Source of the DNA: UBA9980 sp964436235
GTDB taxonomy: Bacteria > Muiribacteriota > UBA9980
DNA: 40,234 nucleotides
Direction of reading: 5' to 3'
NCBI GenBank assembly: GCA_964436235.1
Contig: CAYTCW010000026.1
Location: forward strand, 1 to 40,234
Made by a program: the position numbers and the translations under genes. Positions 7,929 to 16,383 of this stretch are shown here, piece after piece. Below the pieces are notes generated by a model. That model searched no databases. It saw only the letters and a list, made by a program, of their open reading frames with translations, and was not told the origin of the DNA. Every line of letters starts with the position of its first letter. Position 1 is the first letter of the stretch.

Positions 7929-9356
7929 TTATAAATTTTTCGCCGCCATTCTGGCGATTTCTTTTTCTATCTCGGCCCTGCTTTCGCCGCCGCTGCCGTC
8001 AGGCAGAACATTTACATCCGGTTTATTATCACTGCCGCCCGGCAAAACATTTATATCTGAGCCCATATACTTGACACCGTCTGCGGCTTTCAGAAGTTGA
8101 TCCATTCTTTCAGCATAATCTTTACTGCCGGCTAATTGCAAACCGCCGCCCGCAGGAGTACCATTTGTTTCCGAGCCTCCTCCTCCTCCTTTGCCATCAA
8201 CGCTATTGCTTCGCAACCTGCTGATAAATATTTCGCTTTCAATGTTGGTAGGGGCCCTTTTGCAATATTTTTTGAAGCATGTAAGAACGAAACGCTCCTC
8301 TGAATCCAGGATGCAGTTTTTAACATTTTCTTTAGAACGGCCTTCGTAGAGCCTGGCAACCCAATAAGGAACGCCCGAAATATAAAAATCGTTATCATTC
8401 TGATCGAGATCTCTTTCAAGTATAGTTTTATATAAATTTTTTACATAAGTATAATTAGCGCGGTACTCCGGAGTGTTTACGTCTATAACTCTTACACCCT
8501 GAGCATTTTTCCCGGCATTTTCATCGGCGGCCGCCCGTAATGGCGAAGAATTTATCTCATTAGACAGTCCCATCAAATTAACGACCGTAGTAATATCGCC
8601 CTTTCCCGCGCCGTCCGGAGACGATTCGCTTATTTCCAAGGGCTTTTGAACCGATGGTTGAGAAACGGAGCCGCCGCCGATAATCCCGGCCATCTTCGGC
8701 ACCTTCGCGGCGGAAGAATCGGTTTTAAAGCCCGTCATCCAGAACCGGCCGGCCATAACGGACGAATCGTCAGGATAAAGAGAACGAAGAACTACGCCGG
8801 CCTCGAGTTTTTCAGATGCGCGATGTCCGATTTTAAGCTCCATAAAGGCAGGCTTTTTATAAAGACCTTTCCTGTTTATTATTTCAGCTCCCGATTCGTC
8901 AAAAAGTTTAACCGAAAATTCTTTAATGCCGCCGTTTCCGGCGAGCTGCATAACGCTTTTTTGTGCGGCGCCTTCTTCCGTCCATTCGGCGTTTTTAGTA
9001 AAAGAACCGTCGCCGGAAAGGCTGTAAGAGATCCTGCAATATTCTTTCGTACCGTCAGGCTTTATATTTTTGACTACGCTAAAAGATATTTTTTTTTTAG
9101 CGGCATTGAAATTAAGATAAGTTGATTCATCGCCCTCTTTTTCGTGAAACGCCTTCAGATCGAGGCGCATGCTATATATTATAAGCGACATTTCCTGAAT
9201 CGCCGAAAGATTTTTTAAATTCTTTTCGCCGGTAAAAAAACCGCGCGTCAACAATCCGTATGCGGTTCCAAATAGAGAAAGCGCTATGGAGGCGCTTATT
9301 ATTATTTCAACTAAAGTAAAGCCGAACCTTCTGTTATTCAAAGTTTTCAATATCAT
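7929..9356 (-). CDS. PilW/GspJ-like minor pseudopilin with DUF4214-like domain
   Basis: The type III prepilin leader is clear: NNRRFG, cleavage before FTLVE, Glu at +5, then a hydrophobic helix to about residue 38. Residues 50-200 are a pseudopilin beta domain. Residues 302-375 look like DUF4214 (TYVKNLYKTILERD, PYWVARLYEG, CILDSEERF). The tail is Gly-rich and contains two NVLP(G/D)GS repeats. The ATG overlaps the previous gene by 23 bases and lies only 2 bases from AGGAGG; a TTG two codons later (9350) is better spaced and would give MKTLNNRR, so the real start may be there. Pseudopilins form the tip of type IV pili or type II secretion pseudopili. The DUF4214 fusion is unusual. Confidence 0.8.
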   Translation of the reverse strand: MILKTLNNRRFGFTLVEIIISASIALSLFGTAYGLLTRGFFTGEKNLKNLSAIQEMSLIIYSMRLDLKAFHEKEGDESTYLNFNAAKKKISFSVVKNIKPDGTKEYCRISYSLSGDGSFTKNAEWTEEGAAQKSVMQLAGNGGIKEFSVKLFDESGAEIINRKGLYKKPAFMELKIGHRASEKLEAGVVLRSLYPDDSSVMAGRFWMTGFKTDSSAAKVPKMAGIIGGGSVSQPSVQKPLEISESSPDGAGKGDITTVVNLMGLSNEINSSPLRAAADENAGKNAQGVRVIDVNTPEYRANYTYVKNLYKTILERDLDQNDNDFYISGVPYWVARLYEGRSKENVKNCILDSEERFVLTCFKKYCKRAPTNIESEIFISRLRSNSVDGKGGGGGSETNGTPAGGGLQLAGSKDYAERMDQLLKAADGVKYMGSDINVLPGGSDNKPDVNVLPDGSGGESRAEIEKEIARMAAKNL

Positions 9357-9852
9357 CTCCTCCTGTCAAAGCCGTCATTTTAAATTCTTTGTTTTTTTTG
9401 CCGCCGCCGGCGCTCTCCTGATATTCAACCAAAACTTCTATGACCTTGAACGAACATATCTTTTCTATCTGTTTTATCATTTCGGCATCCGCGCCGGGAG
9501 GCGTTTTAAAATGCGCCGTCTTTTGATAAATCTTAACGAATCTTTTATAACCGGCCTTTATATGACTAACGCGCATCCGGGAAAAAAATGGATCGCTTTT
9601 AAGTGAGTCGAAATCAGTTTTGACTAAAACTTCTGGAAGTTCGTCATATTTATAGACCGACAGATTATCGATAATCTCGTTAGCGTAATTAGTGGCCGTC
9701 AATTCCTCTATGGTGGCCGCCGTTCCCTTCGAAGTACTTGTAAAAATAGACAGTACTGGAATAATCCCCAGCGTAAGCACTGCTAAAGCGATCATAACTT
9801 CTACATATGAAAACCCCCTGCAGCAAAGTTTAATAAAACTGCGGTCATTCAT
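9334..9852 (-). CDS. PilV/GspI-like minor pseudopilin, 172 aa
   Basis: The N-terminus CCRGFSYVEVMIALAVLTLG is a prepilin leader with cleavage after G13 and Glu at +5, followed by one hydrophobic helix. The rest is a small soluble domain. Its start overlaps the stop of the upstream pilX-like gene in ATGAATGA, with GGAGCG upstream, and its end overlaps the pilW-like gene. The three genes are therefore translationally coupled. The role, as a minor pilin that primes pilus or pseudopilus assembly, is inferred from family and context. Confidence 0.8.
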   Translation of the reverse strand: MNDRSFIKLCCRGFSYVEVMIALAVLTLGIIPVLSIFTSTSKGTAATIEELTATNYANEIIDNLSVYKYDELPEVLVKTDFDSLKSDPFFSRMRVSHIKAGYKRFVKIYQKTAHFKTPPGADAEMIKQIEKICSFKVIEVLVEYQESAGGGKKNKEFKMTALTGGDDIENFE

Positions 9853-12625
9853 TTTTAACGCTCCAGTAAGTCAAAGATTTAGACATGGTATAACCATAGT
9901 GACTCCTGTAATTATCGGCATCGCATATATCGAGCGCGGGATCGTAAAGCACCGACATTCTTAAATAAGAACTTCCGCCAGCCGGAGAGCCGAGTATCTC
10001 TTCGAGGCCGGACGGAGCGCTTGAAACTTTAAAAAGGCAGTCTTTAGAGTTAAGGTTGAAATCAAGCTCGCTCATAGTCAAATTGCCGAATAGCTGAAAA
10101 TAATCGACGCCCGATTTTTTAATGCCGCCTTTAAGGGCGTTCAAAGAAGCCTCAATATGCGGTCCAGTTATAGTGATATCGCCTTCGAGCGAAATTATGG
10201 TAAGCGTCGCTCCGGCGCTGCGGGCAAGTTCAGATTTATATATAGCCGGCACTCTTACGCCGTTTTTGAAAATAAGCATCGCGTTTTGTGAAAAAATAAT
10301 ACTGTTAAGTTTTTTACCGTCTATAAATCCCAGATCGCAGGGTGAATCCGAATCTATATAATATATTCCGCCATACCTTATAACGCCTTTAGAGGGCGTA
10401 TCAAAAGCCATAGCCTGGTCTGCAAACTCTTTAAGCGTATTAAATATCGTTCCGGCCTTCATTCTGATATCATAGCCGTCGGGCGGCGGAGCGTTTTTAT
10501 TTTTAAGCGGATTAATATATGACGGATCGGTCAGTTCGAGCGCCGCAAGACTGCCTTTATAAACGCCGTCATTAAAAATATCAGCGCATTCTTCAATTTC
10601 GCCGCCATCCGTCTGACGATATTGCGAAATCTTCAAACCTGCACCCCTCAGACAGCCGCCATACTTTCCGTCGCGCGTGTAAAAGAATTGATCGTCGTTT
10701 TCAGCGTCAGGATAAGAAGTTAATATTTTAACTTCTTTTTGCTTCAGTTTATAGCGCGGCCCGGGCTCGATAACGCCGCCTGACGGCTTCGAATTCGCCG
10801 TGATCCAGTCCCAGCTTTTATTATAAGGCTCGGTGACTACGCGCGTCATAAATATCTTATATGTTTTCAGCGATATAGAATCAGGCTGGCCCGAAGCGTC
10901 TTTACAGGTGAATATATCGTTGATGTCGTATTTGATAAGAGCAAAATCCGGGTCATGATAGCGCTTTTGAGCGCTCTGGCCGAATGTGTCGTCAACCGTG
11001 CTCAACCCGTTCCAGGTTTCATCGAAAAATGATGGTATAACGCCATTATCCATAAGAGTTCCGTTCTCGTTTATCATAAAATACGGAAGAATGCGCGTGG
11101 CCGGATAAAAATGGCCGGGACAGGCCCCATAGGGCTGCTTATGCGTTTCGGAATTTTTCATATGGTCTTTATAAAAAGGCGAATCGGTCATATGCACACA
11201 GTTTTGAGATATATAACCTATTTTTAGATAAGAGCGGAAAACGCTTCCTAAAACTATAGTAGGCGAGCGCCTGTCGAGATAACGGGCTGGTTTGTGCCAT
11301 AACAAAGGATCGATCTTTTGCGCCTGCACGTCGCCCGATAATTTCAAAAGACTGGCCGCCGGTTTTATTGATTTATCGACTGCCTCGTAATTTTTAAGAA
11401 TCCCGGAACCTGCCATAGATGAATATTTCCAATACATGCCTTCATGGCTGATGCTTATTATGAAATCGTTAGCGGCCGAAGGGGGATTAGCGTTACGAAA
11501 CGAATCGCCATATGGAAATTTAGCGCTTTTTAATTTGGTAAGCGGCGCCGAAAGATTTGACTCCAGCATCAAAAAGGCCTCAGGAAAACGCAGATGATCC
11601 ATGCCGGAAGGATAATTAACCCATATCAACGGATTTGCGGCACCGGGCGAAATATTGATCCTATAAAACGATTTATTAGACGCGTCGTTAAGATAAACCC
11701 AGCCGCGCTTTGCGGGAGAGGGCCTGTACGAATTAGAACCGGCTGGTTTGACCTCTGTTTCGACTGGAAGCATCTCGCGGATATCGCCGTAAGTGGGTGA
11801 ATAACCTTCACGGATAAATATATCGCCGGGATGATGAACGAGAACAAGCGGCGAGCGGCCGGGCGAGGCCTTTGCATCAGCGAAGCCATGGCTCGCTATT
11901 TCCATAAGCTGACCGGGTGCGAGCGGATGGTGCGCCAGCTGGTTTTCATCGCCGGAACGGTCTTTAGCGAACATCGTAAATTTAGAAAGTACCGGCGCGA
12001 GAGTATTGGCGATCTTTATGTGATATTTAAAGGTGAAAACTTTTTTAATGGTTTTATAAGTAACACTGGCGCGAAAAACTATCCTTCCGACGCGCTCGAA
12101 AGGATCGGAAGACATATAGCCCGAATTTTCGAAATTAACGGGTACTGCCTGACTTTTATTGTAAGGCTGGAAATCTTCGTAGGCGAGTTCTACAAAATCG
12201 AGGCGGCCGCCGGCGTCTTTTATAAGTTCAGCCGTAAAAAGCGGACAGTCTGAAGACGGAAGACGAAGCGTCCTGGAATGAAGTTTATCTTCTGATAATT
12301 CAGTAAGAGGGGCTAATATAAAATCGTCCATCGGATCTTCGCCGTCAAGAAGTTTAAAATTAAGCATTCTGTAACGGAATTGAATAAGCGCTTCTTTCGC
12401 GGCCGCCTGGGCGAGTTTTTCGGCTACGCTCGAATGCTGCATATAGGCCATGAGATGCTTTTCCGCCTTAAAAAAATCGAACATGGCAAAACCGATCAAC
12501 GATAAGATCGTTAAAATTATCAGAGTCATTACTACTATCATCGCCGAATCGTTTATAAACGGTTTTTCGTTGAATCTCAAAGCGCACCGCCTGTAAAATA
12601 ATGCTTTAAGCCGTTGCTCAGGCAT
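9845..12625 (-). CDS. PilX/GspK-like large minor pilus component
   Basis: One hydrophobic segment near residues 28-50 (SAMIVVMTLIILTILSLIGF) is followed by a helix (FFKAEKHLMAYMQHSS) typical of PilX N-terminal domains. The remaining 850 residues are a large beta-rich extracellular domain, much longer than usual PilX (about 200) or GspK (about 320). No prepilin Gly-Phe leader is evident. The ATG ends at 12625; there is no Shine-Dalgarno, and the likely transcription start is only about 11 bases away, so the mRNA may be almost leaderless. First gene of the pilX-V-W-like operon. No pilus ATPase or secretin lies in the window. Confidence 0.7.
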   Translation of the reverse strand: MPEQRLKALFYRRCALRFNEKPFINDSAMIVVMTLIILTILSLIGFAMFDFFKAEKHLMAYMQHSSVAEKLAQAAAKEALIQFRYRMLNFKLLDGEDPMDDFILAPLTELSEDKLHSRTLRLPSSDCPLFTAELIKDAGGRLDFVELAYEDFQPYNKSQAVPVNFENSGYMSSDPFERVGRIVFRASVTYKTIKKVFTFKYHIKIANTLAPVLSKFTMFAKDRSGDENQLAHHPLAPGQLMEIASHGFADAKASPGRSPLVLVHHPGDIFIREGYSPTYGDIREMLPVETEVKPAGSNSYRPSPAKRGWVYLNDASNKSFYRINISPGAANPLIWVNYPSGMDHLRFPEAFLMLESNLSAPLTKLKSAKFPYGDSFRNANPPSAANDFIISISHEGMYWKYSSMAGSGILKNYEAVDKSIKPAASLLKLSGDVQAQKIDPLLWHKPARYLDRRSPTIVLGSVFRSYLKIGYISQNCVHMTDSPFYKDHMKNSETHKQPYGACPGHFYPATRILPYFMINENGTLMDNGVIPSFFDETWNGLSTVDDTFGQSAQKRYHDPDFALIKYDINDIFTCKDASGQPDSISLKTYKIFMTRVVTEPYNKSWDWITANSKPSGGVIEPGPRYKLKQKEVKILTSYPDAENDDQFFYTRDGKYGGCLRGAGLKISQYRQTDGGEIEECADIFNDGVYKGSLAALELTDPSYINPLKNKNAPPPDGYDIRMKAGTIFNTLKEFADQAMAFDTPSKGVIRYGGIYYIDSDSPCDLGFIDGKKLNSIIFSQNAMLIFKNGVRVPAIYKSELARSAGATLTIISLEGDITITGPHIEASLNALKGGIKKSGVDYFQLFGNLTMSELDFNLNSKDCLFKVSSAPSGLEEILGSPAGGSSYLRMSVLYDPALDICDADNYRSHYGYTMSKSLTYWSVKNE

Positions 12626-12642
12626 CAAATGAACGCAATTTC

Positions 12643-12671
12643 ATTCTATCATATTTAGTTAAATAATGCAA
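12643..12671 (-). promoter_or_regulatory. Promoter of the pilus-type operon
   Basis: On the minus strand TTGCAT (12666-12671), 17 bases and TAGAAT (12643-12648). Transcription would begin around 12636. Confidence 0.5.
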
Positions 12672-12832
12672 TTGTAATGTATTATAATGCCAAATATGTT
12701 ATAATTCTTTAAGTTTAAATAAAACTTAAATTTTAAACTAATGGTTTAAGTTTTAACCCTAAAATTCTTTAACCTTTTTCATTAAAATTTATTAGGGCTT
12801 TCAGCTAAATTTACCAAACAGCCGAAAATAAT

Positions 12833-12865
12833 TTAAATATAATTTAACATTAAATATAATTTAAC
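12833..12865 (+). repeat. Two tandem 16-base repeats abutting the nif11-type promoter
   Basis: TTAAATATAATTTAAC is present at 12833-12848 and again at 12850-12865, period 17, ending exactly at the -35 hexamer. It is a candidate activator site or UP-element-like AT tract. The rest of the 12626-12924 gap is AT-rich with no gene. Confidence 0.6.
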
Positions 12866-12894
12866 TTGAATTCTATAAAGATATCGAATATAAT
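12866..12894 (+). promoter_or_regulatory. Strong sigma70-type promoter of the Nif11-type peptide gene
   Basis: TTGAAT (12866-12871), a 17-base spacer and a perfect TATAAT (12889-12894). The start site would be near 12901, leaving a short leader with AAGGAGA at 12914-12920, five bases before the ATG. Both transcription and translation signals are strong. Confidence 0.75.
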
Positions 12895-12924
12895 AAAATT
12901 AAGTTTTTTAATTAAGGAGAAATA

Positions 12925-13344
12925 ATGAGCAAGGAAACCGTTAAAAAATTTTTCGTCAAAGTAGAACAGGACGAAACCCTCAGAAATAGCTTTTTAGCCG
13001 CTATAAAAAGCATTAAGCCTGAAAATCAAAACGAAGTCGCCGAAAAAATAATCCAGACGGCTAAAACAGCCGGTTTCGACTTCAGCGCCGAAGAACTTTT
13101 CGAAGCGCGCGCCGAATTAGTCGACGCCGCCAACTCCAATCCGGAACTTTCCGATAAAGATCTCAGCGCCGTATCCGGCGGCATTACCGAATCCAAAGCC
13201 AAAGCGGTAGGAGTCAGCATCGGCACCGTCGGTATAGGATGTGCTGTAATAAGTATAATGGGCGAAGCCACAGTTTCGCAAAACAGCACCGGCTGTGCGG
13301 CATGGCTTACCATCAATAAAAGTGTTCATTATTGTAATGGATAA
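12925..13344 (+). CDS. Nif11-type leader peptide / RiPP-like precursor, 139 aa
   Basis: Residues 1-70 match the Nif11 leader family: an N-terminal VKKFFVKVEQDETLR helix, then NEVAEKIIQTAKTAGFDFSAEEL. LSDKDLSAVSGG at 75-86 is the typical double-glycine cleavage site. The 53-residue core (87-139) is Gly/Ser/Thr-rich with Cys at 106, 124 and 137. Such leaders direct peptides to lanthionine synthetases, radical SAM enzymes or cyclodehydratases and to C39-peptidase transporters. None of these lies in the window, so the precursor is an orphan and the modification type cannot be told. The promoter and ribosome site are strong. Confidence 0.85.
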   Translation: MSKETVKKFFVKVEQDETLRNSFLAAIKSIKPENQNEVAEKIIQTAKTAGFDFSAEELFEARAELVDAANSNPELSDKDLSAVSGGITESKAKAVGVSIGTVGIGCAVISIMGEATVSQNSTGCAAWLTINKSVHYCNG

Positions 13345-13404
13345 AACTGTCATTGTTATATAAATTTGTTATTTCAACATTCGAAATTTTTTTAAATAAT
13401 ATTT

Positions 13405-15096
13405 TCAGTCCCGGTATTTCCGCCTGATCAGCGAGATATATTCGTCGACGGCCTGCGGTAAAACTTCGAGTCCCTCATTTATACAAGCGCCCGCGGAGGC
13501 GGCGATCAGATTTTTACATTTTTCGAAAGCGCCCAGCGCCTTTATGAGATCCCCGGAGCTGAAGCTGAGCATTCCAATGAGAAAGTCCGTTGAAAATTTT
13601 TCGGCATCTGAGGCTTTCAGGCCGTCCTGCAAATGTTGCCCGTCGATCGCGGCGGCACGGCTGAAAAAGGAAACCGCGCCTGAATAATCGCGCATTTTCA
13701 GACGTAAAAGCCCCATGTCGAAATAGCATCGCGAAGTGTCGGCGTGATTCTCGCCGTGCAGTCCCGCGGAAGTTTTCAGTGCCTTCTCAAAGTATCCGCC
13801 GGCGCTTTCGAGGTCGGCGCATTCGAGATAAAGCCGGCCCATGGCAGAAAGCGTGTTGACTAAATAGATTCTTTTCAGATTGTCGTTTCTTTCGATGATG
13901 AGCGCGACTTTTTTGTATGATTCGACGGCTTCGTCGAAGCGGCCCATAGCGGTGTATATTTCGGCGATATGATTGTGCGTCTCCACGATCCTGGGGCGCT
14001 CGCCGCCGGAAATTGCGCGGTCTATTTCGAGCGAGTGTTCGAAGCACTCTAACGCTTTTTCGTATTCGCCCATGTCTGAATAGGCGCTTCCCATGTTATG
14101 ATATGTTATGGCGACGTATGGATGTTTCGGGCCGTAGGCGAAAAGTTTTATATTAAGAGAGCGGCGGTGGCATTCGAGCGCCTTTTCATATTCGCCCAGA
14201 TTCGAGCGCACGAGGCCCAGATTGTTCAAGCAGGTGGCTACGGCCGGATGACGGGCGCCGAGTGTTGTTGATCTGACCTTGAGCGCTTTGCTGTAATTTT
14301 CGAGGGCTTTTTCATATTCTCCAAGTTCCAGATATACGTCGCCTATGTCGTTGACCGAGGTCATGGTGGAAGGATGCGACGCTCCGTAGCAGGCGCGTCT
14401 GATCTTAAGCGCGCGTCTGAAATATTCGAGGGCTTTTTCATATTCTTCCATGTCGAGGTAAAGATTACCGAGGTTATTGTATGAAGAAGCCGCGGCGGGA
14501 TGGTCCGGGCCGAAGTGCCGCAAGCGGATCTCTAAGCCGCCTCCGATGAGTTCGAGCGCGCGGTCGAATCGGCCGAGTTTAAGGCACACGACGCCCATGT
14601 CGTTCGATATTCTGGCGGCTAAAGGAATGTCTTCGGGCGCGCCGGAACCGGAAGCGAAGCCTTCGCCGCGGCTGTCCAGAATTCCTGACGCTTTTTCATA
14701 ATATTCGAGGGCCGTTTCGTAATTTCCTTTGAAGTAATCGACGTTTCCGATGTTCACCAGGCAAGCGGCAAGTTTTACTACGGCTATTTTTCCGATCTCA
14801 TACCCGTTTTCACGGGCCGATTTGGCGTCCTGATCGCAGCCCGCGGCGCGCTCGAATATTTTTCGGGCTCTTTCAAAATATTCAATCGCCTTTTTGAATT
14901 TGCCGTAAAATGAGCAGAGACGGCCGGTGTTGTCAAGTATTTCGGCCGCCCGGAGGCTGTTTTCGCCATAAAGGCCGGTTCTTGCAGCACGCGTTGGCGC
15001 CACGCCGTATGCTTTCTTGAAAGCGCGAAATTCTTCGGTGCGTAAAGATTTTGTACCAATTTTTCGCAGGCGTTCGTCGATCAAGCTAAACACCAT
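13405..15096 (-). CDS. TPR-repeat protein (kinesin-light-chain-like TPRs), 563 aa
   Basis: About ten tetratricopeptide repeats run from residue 40 to 530. The central ones (about 160-370) have a regular 42-residue period with NNLGNLYLDMEEYEKALEYF-type cores and GPDHP/GASHP linkers, as in kinesin-light-chain-like TPR_12 proteins. No signal peptide, TM segment or catalytic domain is visible, so it is probably a cytoplasmic protein-binding scaffold. It converges on the Nif11-type gene with a 60-base gap. The Shine-Dalgarno is weak. The partner is unknown. Confidence 0.85.
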   Translation of the reverse strand: MVFSLIDERLRKIGTKSLRTEEFRAFKKAYGVAPTRAARTGLYGENSLRAAEILDNTGRLCSFYGKFKKAIEYFERARKIFERAAGCDQDAKSARENGYEIGKIAVVKLAACLVNIGNVDYFKGNYETALEYYEKASGILDSRGEGFASGSGAPEDIPLAARISNDMGVVCLKLGRFDRALELIGGGLEIRLRHFGPDHPAAASSYNNLGNLYLDMEEYEKALEYFRRALKIRRACYGASHPSTMTSVNDIGDVYLELGEYEKALENYSKALKVRSTTLGARHPAVATCLNNLGLVRSNLGEYEKALECHRRSLNIKLFAYGPKHPYVAITYHNMGSAYSDMGEYEKALECFEHSLEIDRAISGGERPRIVETHNHIAEIYTAMGRFDEAVESYKKVALIIERNDNLKRIYLVNTLSAMGRLYLECADLESAGGYFEKALKTSAGLHGENHADTSRCYFDMGLLRLKMRDYSGAVSFFSRAAAIDGQHLQDGLKASDAEKFSTDFLIGMLSFSSGDLIKALGAFEKCKNLIAASAGACINEGLEVLPQAVDEYISLIRRKYRD

Positions 15097-15116
15097 TCAG
15101 GTAAAAAATCTAAATA

Positions 15117-15230
15117 TTTTTGGCGCATTTAATTGTAACCTTTCTGTCCCTTCTTATTTACCGGAATCATCCCGTCTGATTTTACCGTTTACATCATGCC
15201 GTCTTTTTATTTTTTATTTTAACACATCAT
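15117..15230 (-). pseudogene. Decayed duplicate of the 5' end of the nucleotidyltransferase gene
   Basis: 15117-15230 aligns with 16605-16722, the start region of the intact nucleotidyltransferase gene. Matching blocks include TTTTGGCGCATTT, AACCTTTCTGTCCC (AACCTGTCTGTCCC in the intact gene), ATCATGCCGTC and AACACATCAT, in the same order and spacing. It is out of frame and gapped. It lies just downstream of the Fic gene, so the Fic gene is flanked by a real and a dead copy. Confidence 0.55.
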
Positions 15231-15240
15231 GCGCCGGAAA

Positions 15241-16254
15241 TCAAAAATTAAGGGGCCTTACAAACGAAGTTCCTCTGGTTGTGATCCTGTATTTTTGAAG
15301 CCTGCTGTTCGGCTTGTCGGGGACGGTCATTTCGATCAGCCCTTTGTCGAGAGCCGGATGCAGATAGGCTTCGCGAAAGTGTTTTTCGTCTTTCAATCCT
15401 AGTTTTTGCTGGATTTCCTTACGGCTCATCTCGCCCGTCAACGCCAGTAACATTTTTTTGACTTCGGGGGTGACTTGAGGGGTGACTTGAGGGGTGGAAA
15501 ATAATTTAAGGGCATCGAGGATCATATTCAGCATAAATTCTATAAAAACCGAAGACTCGCCGTTTTTCGTGCTTTTATTCAGTGCGGCGTAATAATCCGC
15601 CTGATGTTCGTAAACGAGGCTTTCGACGGGTACGGCCGCAAAAATAGGATTCCATCCGCACAGGATCAGCGACTGCCAGAGCCTTCCGATTCTGCCATTG
15701 CCGTCTTTAAAAGGATGTATGAACTCGAATTCATAGTGAAACACCGAGCTGGAAATAAGCGGGTGCTGATCGGTAGTTTTGATCCAGCGCAGAAGATCGT
15801 TGATCAGGTAATGAACGCGGTCCGCCGGCGGGGCCATATGCACAAGAGTTCTTCCGGCCATAACGCCCACGCCGCCAGTCCTCAATTTTCCTGCGTCATC
15901 CATAAGGTCCGTCATTAAAACCCGGTGGGCGTTCAGTAAATCTTTTATCGAATGAGGTTTCCATCTAGGTGCAAGTTCATAAGCAACCAGCGCGTTTTTT
16001 ACTTCAAGAATTTCACGCGGCGGCGCGATAACTCTTTTTCCGTCAAGAACGGCCGTTACCTGTTCGACGCTCAGTGTATTTCCTTCAATCGCGAGAGAGC
16101 CGTGTATTGTCCGTATTCGATTAGCCCGGCGCAGGCGTATTTTCTTCGACGCGTCTTCAAGCGCAAAAAACCGCCCGATAGTTTCGGATATTCGAGCGAC
16201 AAGCGATATTATCGCTGGCGTGACATTGTAAGGTGGAGAATAATTTTTATCCAT
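15241..16254 (-). CDS. Fic-family protein (AMPylase-like) with winged-helix C-terminus
   Basis: I choose the ATG ending at 16254 (MDKNYSPPYNVTP); it gives 337 residues and the same layout as the paralogue at 17539-18552. The Fic motif HPFKDGNGRIGR is intact (residues 180-191), with the catalytic His and the ATP-gripping Asn/Arg. SLAIEGN near 53-59 is the autoinhibitory (S/T)xxxE(G/N) motif, so it belongs to the self-inhibited class II/III-like Fic proteins. The linker has PQVTPQVTPEV repeats, followed by a winged-helix-like C-terminus. Fic enzymes usually transfer AMP from ATP to a target protein. The target here is unknown. It lies outside the island. Confidence 0.9.
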   Translation of the reverse strand: MDKNYSPPYNVTPAIISLVARISETIGRFFALEDASKKIRLRRANRIRTIHGSLAIEGNTLSVEQVTAVLDGKRVIAPPREILEVKNALVAYELAPRWKPHSIKDLLNAHRVLMTDLMDDAGKLRTGGVGVMAGRTLVHMAPPADRVHYLINDLLRWIKTTDQHPLISSSVFHYEFEFIHPFKDGNGRIGRLWQSLILCGWNPIFAAVPVESLVYEHQADYYAALNKSTKNGESSVFIEFMLNMILDALKLFSTPQVTPQVTPEVKKMLLALTGEMSRKEIQQKLGLKDEKHFREAYLHPALDKGLIEMTVPDKPNSRLQKYRITTRGTSFVRPLNF

Positions 16255-16265
16255 ATCGTTTGAGA

Positions 16266-16382
16266 TCAATAAAATTTAATAAACATCGTGTGGGTTCCTA
16301 TATCGAAAAGAACGAAAGCGCCGTTGCTTTAGTAGAGGACCTGAATTATATTTTCATGTTCGGCGGCTATTTTATCTATCAC
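16266..16382 (-). pseudogene. Possible remnant of a RelE/YafQ-like toxin C-terminus
   Basis: A GTG right after the nucleotidyltransferase stop opens a frame that reads IDKIAAEHENIIQVLY, a stop at 16329-16331, then in the same frame NGAFVLFDIGTH. The latter resembles the C-terminal strand of RelE/YafQ-type toxins, which often end DIGTHDEVY. The in-frame stop and short length suggest a remnant. I base this on motif memory only. Confidence 0.3.
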
Positions 16383-16383
16383 G

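Noticed and set aside
13950..14600. 126-base DNA periodicity as a non-coding repeat array
   Set aside because: The period equals 42 codons and is explained by the TPR repeats of the encoded protein.
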